Source: an uncultured Planctomycetia bacterium (lineage in GTDB: Bacteria > Planctomycetota > Phycisphaerae > Phycisphaerales > SM1A02). Taken from it: 64,000 nt of DNA. The position numbers were made by a program, and so were the translations under genes. The DNA lies in assembly GCA_937871505.1 (NCBI GenBank), contig CALMPF010000002.1, forward strand, positions 1-64,000, written 5' to 3'. The notes below the pieces were generated by a model that saw only the letters and a list, made by a program, of their open reading frames with translations, was not told where the DNA came from and did not search any database. This document shows, piece after piece, positions 53,332 through 61,144 of the stretch (position 1 is the first letter of the stretch; every line of letters starts with the position of its first letter).

Positions 53332-53337
53332 TACACT
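53332..53337 (+). promoter_or_regulatory. -10 box TACACT for the toroid-protein gene
   Basis: TACACT ends 6 nt before ATG 53344, with TTGGAC 16 nt upstream as a fair -35 box. The transcript would be leaderless. Confidence 0.5.
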
Positions 53338-53343
53338 CGCGAC

Positions 53344-54819
53344 ATGACGTCGTTTGCCCTGTTCACGGATGTTGCCGCCGTTGCCGTCGCGCTCTCGTCG
53401 GCGGTCGCACCGCCGGCGCCCCCCAGCCAGGAGGCGCTCGATGCCGCGATTGCGCGCGGGACGGAGATCATCCTCGCGATGCAGGAGACCGGCGACCCGC
53501 CGCTGCGCGTCGCCGTCGGCGGGAGCGATGGCGAGGGCGCCGTCGTGGAGGCCTCGGAGTGGCCATACGAGGGCGTCTATCGCGTCCGCGGGCAGATTCC
53601 CGTCGGCTATCGAATCGGCGGGACTTCCATCTGCGCCCTCGCGCTGCTCGAGGCTCCGGGCTACGCCGAGGACGCGCGGCGGCACGAGGCCATCGCGCGG
53701 GCGACGCGATTCGTCTGCGCAGCGCTCGATCACCCGCTGATGAACCCGAAGTACGACGGCGGCTACGACGTCCGCGGGTGGGGGCACTGCTACGCGCTGC
53801 ACCTGCTGCTGGCGCTCTCCCGACATGGGGCCGTCCCCGAGGGCATGGAGGAGGAGGTCGCGCGGCGCACGACCGAGCTGATCGCGGCCCTTGAGGCCAC
53901 CGAGATTCCCGAGATCGGCGGATGGAGCTATTCGCGGCCGCAGGGGTGGGTGCCCTCGCCCGTCTCTCCGTTCATGACCGCCCCCGTCCTTCAGGCGCTG
54001 ATGGCCGCGAAGCGGCAGGGCCATGCCGTCGATGACGGGGTCGTCGAGCGAGCCCTCGATGCGCTCGAGCGATGCAGGACGCCGAGCGGATCGTGGGCCT
54101 ACGCCGCAGACGGACGTTCGCCGCCGCGCCGCGACGCAACGCCCGGCGCGACCGGGCGGATGCTCTCCGGCGAGTCGGTGCTGCTCGCCGCCGGCCGGGG
54201 GAGCATTCCGCAGGTGCGCGGCGCCCTGGACGCCTTCATCGCCCACTGGGAGAGGCTCGAAGAGCGGCGGGCGCAGACGGGCACGCATCTTCCCCCCTTC
54301 GGCGTGGCGCCGTACTACTTCTACTTCGCCCACTGGCACGCCGCGCAGGCGATCGGCCAGCTTCCGCCGGGCGAGCGACCCGAGTACGCGCGGCGCACGC
54401 TGGAGCTGCTCTTCCGCACGCGCGACGAGGAGGGGCGATGGAACGACCGCGTCTTCCCGCGATCGGCCGCGTACGGCACCGCCTGCGCGATTCTCTCGAT
54501 CCTCGCGACCCAGGCGGCGACGACCGCGGCGGACCTCGCCGCGCCGGCGGCTGCCCCCGCCGCGGCGCCGCAGCGCGGTCGTCGACGCGGCGGCGGGGAT
54601 CCGATGCCGGTGCCGGTTCCAAGCCCCGGCTCCGGCCCCGACGCGGCGCCGGATTCCGCTCCGGAATCCGCGTCGCTTCAGGCTCCGGTCCAAGCCCCGA
54701 CCGAGCGGCCGACCCAGCCGAACGCGATCTCGGTGAGGCGTCCCGGCGCCCCGATCGCTCCGGCCTGTGGCATGCGTCATTCACGGTGGGCCGCGAGCGA
54801 TTCGAGGATCGCGTCATAG
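53344..54819 (+). CDS. Exported prenyltransferase/squalene-oxidase-like alpha/alpha-toroid protein
   Basis: A 491-residue protein with an alpha/alpha toroid made of repeated helices. QW-like and toroid landmarks are KYDGGYDVRGWGHCYALHLL (about 138-157), IPEIGGWSYSRPQGWVP (about 192-208), RTPSGSWAYAADG and GVAPYYFYFAHWHAAQA. It has no DxDD motif of squalene cyclases, so it may be a scaffold or a lipid-binding relative. A hydrophobic leader (about 1-22) suggests export. The C-terminal 90 residues are Pro/Ala-rich. Its 3' end overlaps the convergent glycosyltransferase by 43 bp. Confidence 0.65.
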   Translation: MTSFALFTDVAAVAVALSSAVAPPAPPSQEALDAAIARGTEIILAMQETGDPPLRVAVGGSDGEGAVVEASEWPYEGVYRVRGQIPVGYRIGGTSICALALLEAPGYAEDARRHEAIARATRFVCAALDHPLMNPKYDGGYDVRGWGHCYALHLLLALSRHGAVPEGMEEEVARRTTELIAALEATEIPEIGGWSYSRPQGWVPSPVSPFMTAPVLQALMAAKRQGHAVDDGVVERALDALERCRTPSGSWAYAADGRSPPRRDATPGATGRMLSGESVLLAAGRGSIPQVRGALDAFIAHWERLEERRAQTGTHLPPFGVAPYYFYFAHWHAAQAIGQLPPGERPEYARRTLELLFRTRDEEGRWNDRVFPRSAAYGTACAILSILATQAATTAADLAAPAAAPAAAPQRGRRRGGGDPMPVPVPSPGSGPDAAPDSAPESASLQAPVQAPTERPTQPNAISVRRPGAPIAPACGMRHSRWAASDSRIAS

Positions 54820-56015
54820 CGCGACGCCATCGCGGCCATCGAGAAGCGCTCTGCGATCCTGGCTCGGGAGGCTGCCCCGCCGCTGCTGCGCGCGGCCGGC
54901 GTCAGGCGGAGCGCGGCGAGGATCGCCTCGGCGAGCTGCCGTGGATCGCTCGGCGGGACGAGAGCGCCGCACGGCCCGAGCAGCGCCTCGGTCTCTCCGA
55001 CCGCGGTCGCGACGACGGGGACTTCCGCCGCCATCGCTTCGGCCACCGCGTTGGGGAAGCCCTCGCTGATGGAGCTGGAGACGAAGCAGTCCAGTCCCGG
55101 GAGCAGCCTGAGCCAGTCGTCGCGCAGCCCGAGGAGGGAGATGTGCCGCGACACTCCGAACTCCGCGATCGCCCTCATGAGCGGCGTCTCCGACCCGAGC
55201 GCGCATGCGGCAGGCCCGGCGATGAGCAGGTGGGCCGCAGGCAGCGCCTCGCTCACCCTCGCGAACGCGGCGACGAGCCCGCAGTGGTCCTTGGCGGGAT
55301 CATCGCGCCCGGCGGCGCCCACAAGAAGCGCATCGTCGTCGATCCCGAGCGCGCGCCGTGCCGCGGTGCGGGCCTCGGACCCGGCGGTGACCTCCTCGGG
55401 GTCGAGCCCGTTGAAGACGATGCGCTCGAGGCTCGGGGGGTAGCCGAGCCGGACGTGGTCCGCGGCGCCGGAGGCGCTGTTGTAGACGATCGCCTGCGGG
55501 CCCAGCCCGGGGCGCCGCGAGACCCATGCTCCGATCCTGATCGCGGTGCGCACGCGAAGCGGCTCGCGGGCGAGATCGGGAACGCCCTGCCGGATGTTCC
55601 AGAGCAGCGCCGGGCGGCGCGGCAGCGTCCGCCGCGTCGCGGCGGCGACCGCGTTGGCGTAGTACAGCCATGAGCAGAGGACCGCGGGCTTGCGGTCGAT
55701 CAGCGTCCGGCGCAGCGCGTGAAGGGCCGCCGGCGCGGAGAGCGCGCCGCGAAGCCCCAGCGAGCCGGTCTCGACTCCCGATGACTCGATCGAGCGCCGA
55801 AGCGGCGAGGGCTCGATGCGGCGCCGGGCCGAGCGCCCGCCGCGGAGGGGCGCTCCGCCGGCCTCGTCGCGGTCGTCGAGCAGCGTCAGGACGGCATGCT
55901 CGAAACGATCGCGATCGCAGGCGCGCAGGAGCCGCGCGAGCATGCGCTCCGTGCCTCCCGTCGAGAGGCAGTTGATCAGATGCAGGACCCGACGGCGCGG
56001 ATGCGCTGCGGTCAT
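54777..56015 (-). CDS. Glycosyltransferase, group 4 (polysaccharide locus)
   Basis: A 412-residue GT-B transferase. The N-terminal domain begins RRVLHLINCLSTGGTERMLA, the typical GT4 opening; the C-terminal domain has RIVFNGLDPEEV, LLVGAAGRDDPAKDHCGLV, SISEGFPNAVAEAMAAEVPV with the E-x(7)-E nucleotide-sugar motif (ISEGFPNAVAE), and a final helix. It starts at ATG 56015, overlapping the epimerase stop codon (ATGA). Likely part of a capsule or O-antigen-like pathway. The donor sugar is not known. Convergent overlap with the toroid-protein gene. Confidence 0.85.
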   Translation of the reverse strand: MTAAHPRRRVLHLINCLSTGGTERMLARLLRACDRDRFEHAVLTLLDDRDEAGGAPLRGGRSARRRIEPSPLRRSIESSGVETGSLGLRGALSAPAALHALRRTLIDRKPAVLCSWLYYANAVAAATRRTLPRRPALLWNIRQGVPDLAREPLRVRTAIRIGAWVSRRPGLGPQAIVYNSASGAADHVRLGYPPSLERIVFNGLDPEEVTAGSEARTAARRALGIDDDALLVGAAGRDDPAKDHCGLVAAFARVSEALPAAHLLIAGPAACALGSETPLMRAIAEFGVSRHISLLGLRDDWLRLLPGLDCFVSSSISEGFPNAVAEAMAAEVPVVATAVGETEALLGPCGALVPPSDPRQLAEAILAALRLTPAARSSGGAASRARIAERFSMAAMASRYDAILESLAAHRE

Positions 56016-57070
56016 GCGCGCTCTTGGTAGTACTCCCGGTACCACTCGATGAACCGCTGCACGCCCTCCTCGACGCCGACGCGCGGCCGGTACCCGAGAT
56101 CGGTCGCGAGGTCCTCGATGTCCGCCGCGGTCTCCTCCACGTCGCCGGGCTGGAGCGGAAGGAGGGTGCGCTGCGCGGTGCGCCCGAGAGAGCGCTCGAT
56201 CACCTCGACATAGCGCTCCAGCTCGACCGGTCCGCCGGGGTCGCCGTGGCCGATGTTGTAGATGCGGAAGGGAGCCGAGCTCGTCGCCGGATCGGGCCGG
56301 GATGGATCGAAGGCCGGCGACGGCGCGGCGACGTGGTCGAGGGCGCGCACGACGCCCTCGACGATGTCGTCGATGTAGGTGAAGTCGCGGCGATGGCGGC
56401 CCTCGTTGTAGAGGGTGATCGGGACTCCCGCGAGGATCTGCCGCGTGAACGTGAAGAGCGCCATGTCCGGCCGCCCCCACGGCCCGTAGACGGTGAAGAA
56501 GCGCAGCCCGGTCGTCGGGAGCCTGAAGAGATGGCTGTAGGTGTGGGCCATCAGCTCGTTGGCCCGCTTCGTCGCCGCATAGAGCGAGACCGGATGGTCG
56601 ACGCCGTCGTGCGTCGAGAACGGGAGGTGCGCGTTGGCGCCGTAGACCGAGCTGCTGGAGGCGTAGACAAGGTGCCGCGTCCCGGCGTGGCGGCAGCCCT
56701 CGAGCACGTTGAGCGTCCCGCTCAGGTTGCTGTCGATGTAGTCGTGCGGATGGGTCAGGGAATGGCGCACGCCCGCCTGCGCCGCGAGGTGGACGACCCG
56801 GTCGAAGCGCTCCTCTCGGAAGAGCGCTGCCATGCCCGCGCGGTCGGCGATGTCCATCAGCGCGAATCGAAACCGCCCGGACGCGCTTGCATTCGCGCTC
56901 GAGGCGATGTCGGGCCGCGCCTCGATGCGGGCGAGCCGGTCGCGCTTCAGCTTCGGGTCGTAGTACGCATTCAGGTTGTCGACGCCGACCACATCGTCGC
57001 CGCGATCGAGCAGGCGATGGACCGTGGCCGCGCCGATGAATCCGGCGGCGCCGGTCACGAGCGTGGGCAT
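56012..57070 (-). CDS. NAD-dependent epimerase, UDP-glucuronate 4-epimerase-like
   Basis: A 352-residue short-chain-type sugar epimerase. The cofactor site is TGAAGFIGAA (residues 6-15), the catalytic pair is YAATKRANE (Y-x3-K, about 155-163), and the segment VVGVDNLNAYYDPKLKRDRL is characteristic of UDP-glucuronate 4-epimerases. C-terminal: YIDDIVEGVVRALD and YRPRVGVEEGVQRF. The enzyme makes UDP-galacturonate from UDP-glucuronate for surface polysaccharide. ATG 57070 begins at the Rossmann strand; the frame continues upstream but overlaps asnB only by a spacer. Coupled by ATGA to the next glycosyltransferase. Confidence 0.85.
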   Translation of the reverse strand: MPTLVTGAAGFIGAATVHRLLDRGDDVVGVDNLNAYYDPKLKRDRLARIEARPDIASSANASASGRFRFALMDIADRAGMAALFREERFDRVVHLAAQAGVRHSLTHPHDYIDSNLSGTLNVLEGCRHAGTRHLVYASSSSVYGANAHLPFSTHDGVDHPVSLYAATKRANELMAHTYSHLFRLPTTGLRFFTVYGPWGRPDMALFTFTRQILAGVPITLYNEGRHRRDFTYIDDIVEGVVRALDHVAAPSPAFDPSRPDPATSSAPFRIYNIGHGDPGGPVELERYVEVIERSLGRTAQRTLLPLQPGDVEETAADIEDLATDLGYRPRVGVEEGVQRFIEWYREYYQERA

Positions 57071-57079
57071 GACGCGGCG

Positions 57080-57085
57080 ATCGTA
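57080..57085 (-). promoter_or_regulatory. -10 box TACGAT for the epimerase gene
   Basis: TACGAT on the minus strand ends 9 nt before ATG 57070. Slightly longer spacing than the other leaderless candidates. Confidence 0.3.
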
Positions 57086-57151
57086 GCGGAAGGAGGCGGG
57101 CGCATGTGCCGCGGAGCGCGCGCGGACGTTCCGCGCCGGCACCCCCGTCGA

Positions 57152-59080
57152 TCACCGCGCCGTCGTCATCGCGGCGGCGGAGCCGGGAACTCGAGCGACG
57201 CTCGACCGCCCCGGGAGGCTCCGCAGCCAGAGCTCGAGGACCAGCAGGGGCCAGAGCCGGTAGACGGAGAAGCACCCCGGATTCGCCATGTGCTCGACCT
57301 GCCGGCGCAGGGCGCCGCGATCGAGGAACTCCCCGACCCGCGCGTCGCTCCCGAGCAGCCGCTCGCGGGCCATCGCGAGGAGGCGCTCCGGAGCGAAGGT
57401 CGTCGCCGGAAGCCCGAACCCCATCTTTCGCCGGGCCATCCACTCCCGCGGGAAGTAGCGTCCGGCGAGATGGCGCAGCAGGCGCTTGGTCGTGAGGACG
57501 CCGTCGTCGCCGCGGCCGACGAGCATCGCCTCGGGGATCCGCGCAGCGAACGCCGCGACCTCCCGGTCGAGGAGCGGGCAGCGCACCTCCAGCGCGTGCA
57601 GCATGCTCATCCGATCGACCTTGGCGAGCACGGCGCCGGGCAGGTAGCTCTCGACGTCAAGGCCGCGCATCCGATCGATGAGCGGGCGGCCGGAGTCGTC
57701 GAGGCGCTGCGCCCAGCGAGCGAGCCGGGCGGCGAGATCGCCTGTCGGTGCACCGACGAGCTCGACGACGTCCTCCGGCCTCCAGATGAGCCAGCGCGGG
57801 GAGAGATAGCGGTCGCTCGGGTTCGCGACGGCGACGCCGCGGAGGCGGAGCAGCGCGCGGCGGGCCGCGCCGCTCCAGCCGCGGGCGCACTCGGCGATCG
57901 TCTCCGCGTAGCGGTTGTAGCCGCCGAAGAGCTCATCCCCGCCGTCGCCCGAGAGGGCCACCGTCACGAAGCGCCGCGCGTGGGCGCAGAGCAGGTAGGT
58001 CGGGAGGCAGCTCGAGTCGCCGTTGGGCTCGTCGAGCCGCTCCGCGATCGTGGAGACCAGCTCGATCGCGTCGGGCCGGAGCACCTCGTCGCGGTGATTG
58101 CAGCCGAGGTGCCGGGCCGCCTCACGGGCCAGCTCGTGCTCGCTCGCGGCGTCGCCCTCGAAGCCGATCGAGAAGGTCTCGACGGGGATCCCGAGCTCCC
58201 GCCGCATGATCGCGATCACCAGCCCGCTGTCGACGCCTCCCGAGAGGAACGCGCCGAGCGGAACGTCGCCCATCAGGCGCTTCTCGACCGCCCGGCGGAG
58301 AATCGGGAGCAGCCGATCGGCGCCCTCGTCCAGCGTTCGCCATGCCTCGTCGCGTCGCGGCGGACGCGGCTCGAAGCTCCAGTGACGGCGCGGCGTCCCG
58401 CGCGGCCGGCCGTCGGCGAAGTCCAGCGCGAGACATGTCCCGGGCTCGAGCTTGCGGACATCGGTCCAGATCGAGCGCGGAGCGGGGACGTACTGGAGCA
58501 GCAGGTACTCCGCGATCGCCTCCGGGCAGAGGCTCCGGGCGGCCCCGGGAAGGACCGCCATCGGCCGCAGCTCGCTTGCGAAGGCGACGAAGCCGTCGCC
58601 TTCCATCCAATAGAGCGGCTTCTTCCCGAAGGGATCGCGCGCGAGGAGGAGGCGGCGCTCGGCCGACTGCCACGCGGCGAGCGCGAACATGCCGTCGAGC
58701 CGGCCGAGTCGCTCCGCGAGGTTCGACGCATCCGCCCCCTCGAGCAGATGGGGAATCACCTCGGTGTCGGTGCGCGTGCGGAAGCGGTGCCCCTCGCGCT
58801 CGAGCTCGACGCGGAGCGCCGCATGGCCGTAGATCTCGCCGTTGAAGACGACGTGCACGGACTCCGACTCGTCGGCCATCGGCTGCCGTCCGTCGGCGGA
58901 GAGATCGACGATCGCAAGCCGACGGTGGCCGAGCGCCACCCGTCCTCGGTCGAGCGTCGCGATGCCGAGATCGTCCGGACCGCGATGGCGCATCGCATCG
59001 CGCATCGCCGCCACCAGTCGGGCGGGCTCGCCCGGACCGAGGCGACCCGCGAAGTCGACGATGCCACAGATGCCGCACAT
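57152..59080 (-). CDS. asnB: Asparagine synthase (glutamine-hydrolysing)
   Basis: A 642-residue two-domain enzyme. The glutaminase nucleophile is Cys2 in MCGICGIVDFAG, with RHRGPDD and VVFNGEIYGH nearby; the synthetase domain has the ATP P-loop SGGVDSG (about 260) and SGDGGDELFGGYNRY. It makes asparagine, or in polysaccharide loci, amidates uronic acids or sugars. Its neighbours (epimerase making uronic acid, glycosyltransferases) support the latter. The C-terminal segment WMARRKMGFGLPATTF is common to the cell-wall type. Minus-strand first gene of the locus; TATACT lies 23 nt upstream of the ATG. Confidence 0.9.
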   Translation of the reverse strand: MCGICGIVDFAGRLGPGEPARLVAAMRDAMRHRGPDDLGIATLDRGRVALGHRRLAIVDLSADGRQPMADESESVHVVFNGEIYGHAALRVELEREGHRFRTRTDTEVIPHLLEGADASNLAERLGRLDGMFALAAWQSAERRLLLARDPFGKKPLYWMEGDGFVAFASELRPMAVLPGAARSLCPEAIAEYLLLQYVPAPRSIWTDVRKLEPGTCLALDFADGRPRGTPRRHWSFEPRPPRRDEAWRTLDEGADRLLPILRRAVEKRLMGDVPLGAFLSGGVDSGLVIAIMRRELGIPVETFSIGFEGDAASEHELAREAARHLGCNHRDEVLRPDAIELVSTIAERLDEPNGDSSCLPTYLLCAHARRFVTVALSGDGGDELFGGYNRYAETIAECARGWSGAARRALLRLRGVAVANPSDRYLSPRWLIWRPEDVVELVGAPTGDLAARLARWAQRLDDSGRPLIDRMRGLDVESYLPGAVLAKVDRMSMLHALEVRCPLLDREVAAFAARIPEAMLVGRGDDGVLTTKRLLRHLAGRYFPREWMARRKMGFGLPATTFAPERLLAMARERLLGSDARVGEFLDRGALRRQVEHMANPGCFSVYRLWPLLVLELWLRSLPGRSSVARVPGSAAAMTTAR

Positions 59081-59103
59081 GGGAAGTCCGAATCGAAGCG
59101 GCG

Positions 59104-59109
59104 AGTATA
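59104..59109 (-). promoter_or_regulatory. -10 box TATACT for asnB
   Basis: On the minus strand TATACT lies 23 nt upstream of ATG 59080, leaving a short leader. It opens the minus-strand part of the polysaccharide locus. Confidence 0.45.
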
Positions 59110-59134
59110 GTGGCCGCTGCATGCCGTTCGCTGA

Positions 59135-59345
59135 GGGCGAACTCGCGCGGCAGCGCCCCTTGGAACCTGCTGCGGCGTCCGGAAGCGGCGTTCTGCCGCG
59201 TCGAAGCTCGCATCTCGTTACATCGATGGGCGCGTGATGGCCCGCAGCGGGGCCGTCGGCGCCCCGCCCGCGTCGCCTCTCCATGTGACACGCCCACTTC
59301 GATCAACCTCGCGACGAAGTCAACGGACGCTGGACTGCGAGCCCC
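59135..59345. repeat. Hairpin-family repeat copy
   Basis: GCAGCGCCCCTTGGAACCTGC..GGCGTCCGGAAGCGGCGTTCTGC and the following GATGGCCCGCAGCGGGGCC match, in reverse complement, the right arm of the element at 2684-2878 almost throughout; the right part matches 50813-50870. It lies in the divergent promoter region between asnB and the plus-strand glycosyltransferase. Confidence 0.75.
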
Positions 59346-59348
59346 CCA

Positions 59349-59419
59349 GTGCCCGGAGCTCGGTGCCCCGAGCTGGGTGCCCGGAGCTGGGTTCCGGGAG
59401 CTGGGTGCTCGGTGCCCGG
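59349..59419. repeat. 14-bp tandem repeat
   Basis: Four units close to GTGCCCGGAGCTGG followed by two half-units (GTGCTCG, GTGCCCGG), 47 bp before the glycosyltransferase start. Confidence 0.8.
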
Positions 59420-59465
59420 CGCGCGGCGCGCGCGGAGCCGCTCTCATGAGGGGTGTCGATCGTCG

Positions 59466-61118
59466 ATGACCACGGGACTCTCGATGGAACCGAGCACGCG
59501 GGGAGGACCACGCGAGGAGCCGGGCGGAGCGGCGCCTGCGCGACCGGTCGAGGAGTGCCGCGTCCTCGTCGTTCCGCCGCTGCCGGTCCGGTTCGCGAAG
59601 CGGTGCGTCGAGGGGATCCGGCGCGGCGCGCCGTGGCTCCTGAGGCTCCTCGACCCGATCAAGCCCGCGCTCGCGCGGCCGTATTACGCGTGGGTCAATC
59701 GTCACGAGCGCCTGGCGCCGGAGGAGTTCGAACGGCGGCAGGCGAAGCGGCGACGGCAGCGCGAGGCGCTCGCCGACGCGAGCGCGGCGGAGCGCCGGGC
59801 GACCCTCCTCCGACACGTCGATCGAGTCCGGGCCAGGGCGGGTCGCCTTCCGCGGCGCCTCGAGCCCGCCGGCGTCATTCAGGTGATCGGCACGCTCGGG
59901 CCCGGGGGGGCCGAACGCCAGCTCGTGACGCTCGCCCGCGCGGTCGCGTCCGATCCGCGCTGCGTGCGGCGCCCCGGCGACGGGCCGCCCGGTCTCTCCG
60001 CCGCGTCCGGCGGAGGCGGCCGGTTCCGCGCCGTGACGATGCGGCCGCTCACGGGTGCAGACGCCCATCACGGAGCGGCGCTTGCGGAGGCCGCCGATCT
60101 CGAGGTCGCCGCGCCGACGGAGCTTGGGCCGGCGCTGCGGTGGCTCTCGCGGCACCGCTTCGGCTTCGTCCGCGAGGCGCTCCCGCAGCCGATGCTCGCC
60201 GATCTCGCGTCGATGCTGCGTGTCTTCCGCCGCCGTCGCCCGGACGTCGTCCATGCATGGCTCGACTGGACGAACGTCACCGCGGGCGTCGCGGCGCTGC
60301 TCCTGCCGGTGCCGCGGATCGTCATCTCGACGCGCAACGTCGCGCCGCATCGCTTCCCGCGCTTCCACTGGCCGTTCTACGCCGAGCTCTATCGGCTCCT
60401 GCTCGAGGATCCGCGCGTGGTCGCGATCGCCAACTCCGAGGCCGGGGCGGCCGACTACGCGCAGTGGCTGGGCATCGATCCGGGTCGCTTCAGGATCGTC
60501 CGCAACGGAATCGACATCCAGGCGATCCGCCGGCCGTCGCCGGAGACGATCGCCGCCTTCCGGCGCGGCCTCGGCATCGCCGACGGTGCGCCGCTCGTCG
60601 CGGGGGCCTTCCGGCTCGACGAGGAGAAGGCCCCGCTCGAGTTCATCGCCATCGCGGAGCGCATCCTCCGCGCGGAGCCTGAGGCCGCCGTCGTGATCGC
60701 AGGCGACGGCGCGATGCGCGAGACCGTCCGCGCCGCGCTGGCAGCTCTTGGCGAGCCGGCCGCGGGTCGGATTCACCTGCTCGGCGCCCGCGAAGACGTG
60801 CCGACGGTCCTCGGCGCCGCGACGTGCTGCCTGCTCGCCTCGCATCACGAAGGCACGCCGAACGTCCTCATCGAGGCGCAGCATCTGGGTTGCCCAGTCG
60901 TCGCGACCCGCGTCGGCGGAACGCCCGAGACTCTCGATGAGGGACGCACCGGGCTCCTCCGCGCGGCGGGCGACATCGACGGGCTCGCCGAGGATGTGCT
61001 CGCGCTCATCGGCGACCCCGAACGTCGCCGGAGGCTGGCGGCGGCGGGGCCTGCGTTCGTCGCGGGGCGCTTCGGGATCGAGCGCATGGTGGCGGAGACC
61101 ATCGCCTGCTATCGCTGA
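59466..61118 (+). CDS. Glycosyltransferase, group 4, with N-terminal extension
   Basis: A 550-residue transferase. The first 130 residues are Arg/Ala/Pro-rich (two basic helices, REALADASAAERRATLLRH) and not part of the fold. The GT-B fold starts at GVIQVIGTLGPGGAERQLV (about 137), continues with RPDVVHAWLDWTNV and ISTRNVAPHR, and the donor domain has RFRIVRNGIDIQAI, VIAGDGAMRE and LASHHEGTPNVLIEAQHLGC, including E-x(7)-E. ATG 59466 is chosen. It precedes the ABC-2 export genes and probably builds the same polymer. The donor is not known. Confidence 0.85.
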   Translation: MTTGLSMEPSTRGGPREEPGGAAPARPVEECRVLVVPPLPVRFAKRCVEGIRRGAPWLLRLLDPIKPALARPYYAWVNRHERLAPEEFERRQAKRRRQREALADASAAERRATLLRHVDRVRARAGRLPRRLEPAGVIQVIGTLGPGGAERQLVTLARAVASDPRCVRRPGDGPPGLSAASGGGGRFRAVTMRPLTGADAHHGAALAEAADLEVAAPTELGPALRWLSRHRFGFVREALPQPMLADLASMLRVFRRRRPDVVHAWLDWTNVTAGVAALLLPVPRIVISTRNVAPHRFPRFHWPFYAELYRLLLEDPRVVAIANSEAGAADYAQWLGIDPGRFRIVRNGIDIQAIRRPSPETIAAFRRGLGIADGAPLVAGAFRLDEEKAPLEFIAIAERILRAEPEAAVVIAGDGAMRETVRAALAALGEPAAGRIHLLGAREDVPTVLGAATCCLLASHHEGTPNVLIEAQHLGCPVVATRVGGTPETLDEGRTGLLRAAGDIDGLAEDVLALIGDPERRRRLAAAGPAFVAGRFGIERMVAETIACYR

Positions 61119-61130
61119 CGGCGCCGTCGG

Positions 61131-61136
61131 TATACT
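61131..61136 (+). promoter_or_regulatory. -10 box TATACT before the export permease gene
   Basis: TATACT ends 8 nt before ATG 61145, inside the gap after the glycosyltransferase; it would give the export genes their own leaderless transcript. Confidence 0.45.
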
Positions 61137-61144
61137 CGCCCTCG

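Larger units (their letters stand above)
52829..53343. other. Gene-free stretch with two repeat types
   Basis: Contains the 7-bp G-rich repeat (52898-52950), a hairpin-family repeat copy (52975-53146), and the promoter of the next gene. No credible protein. Confidence 0.5.
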
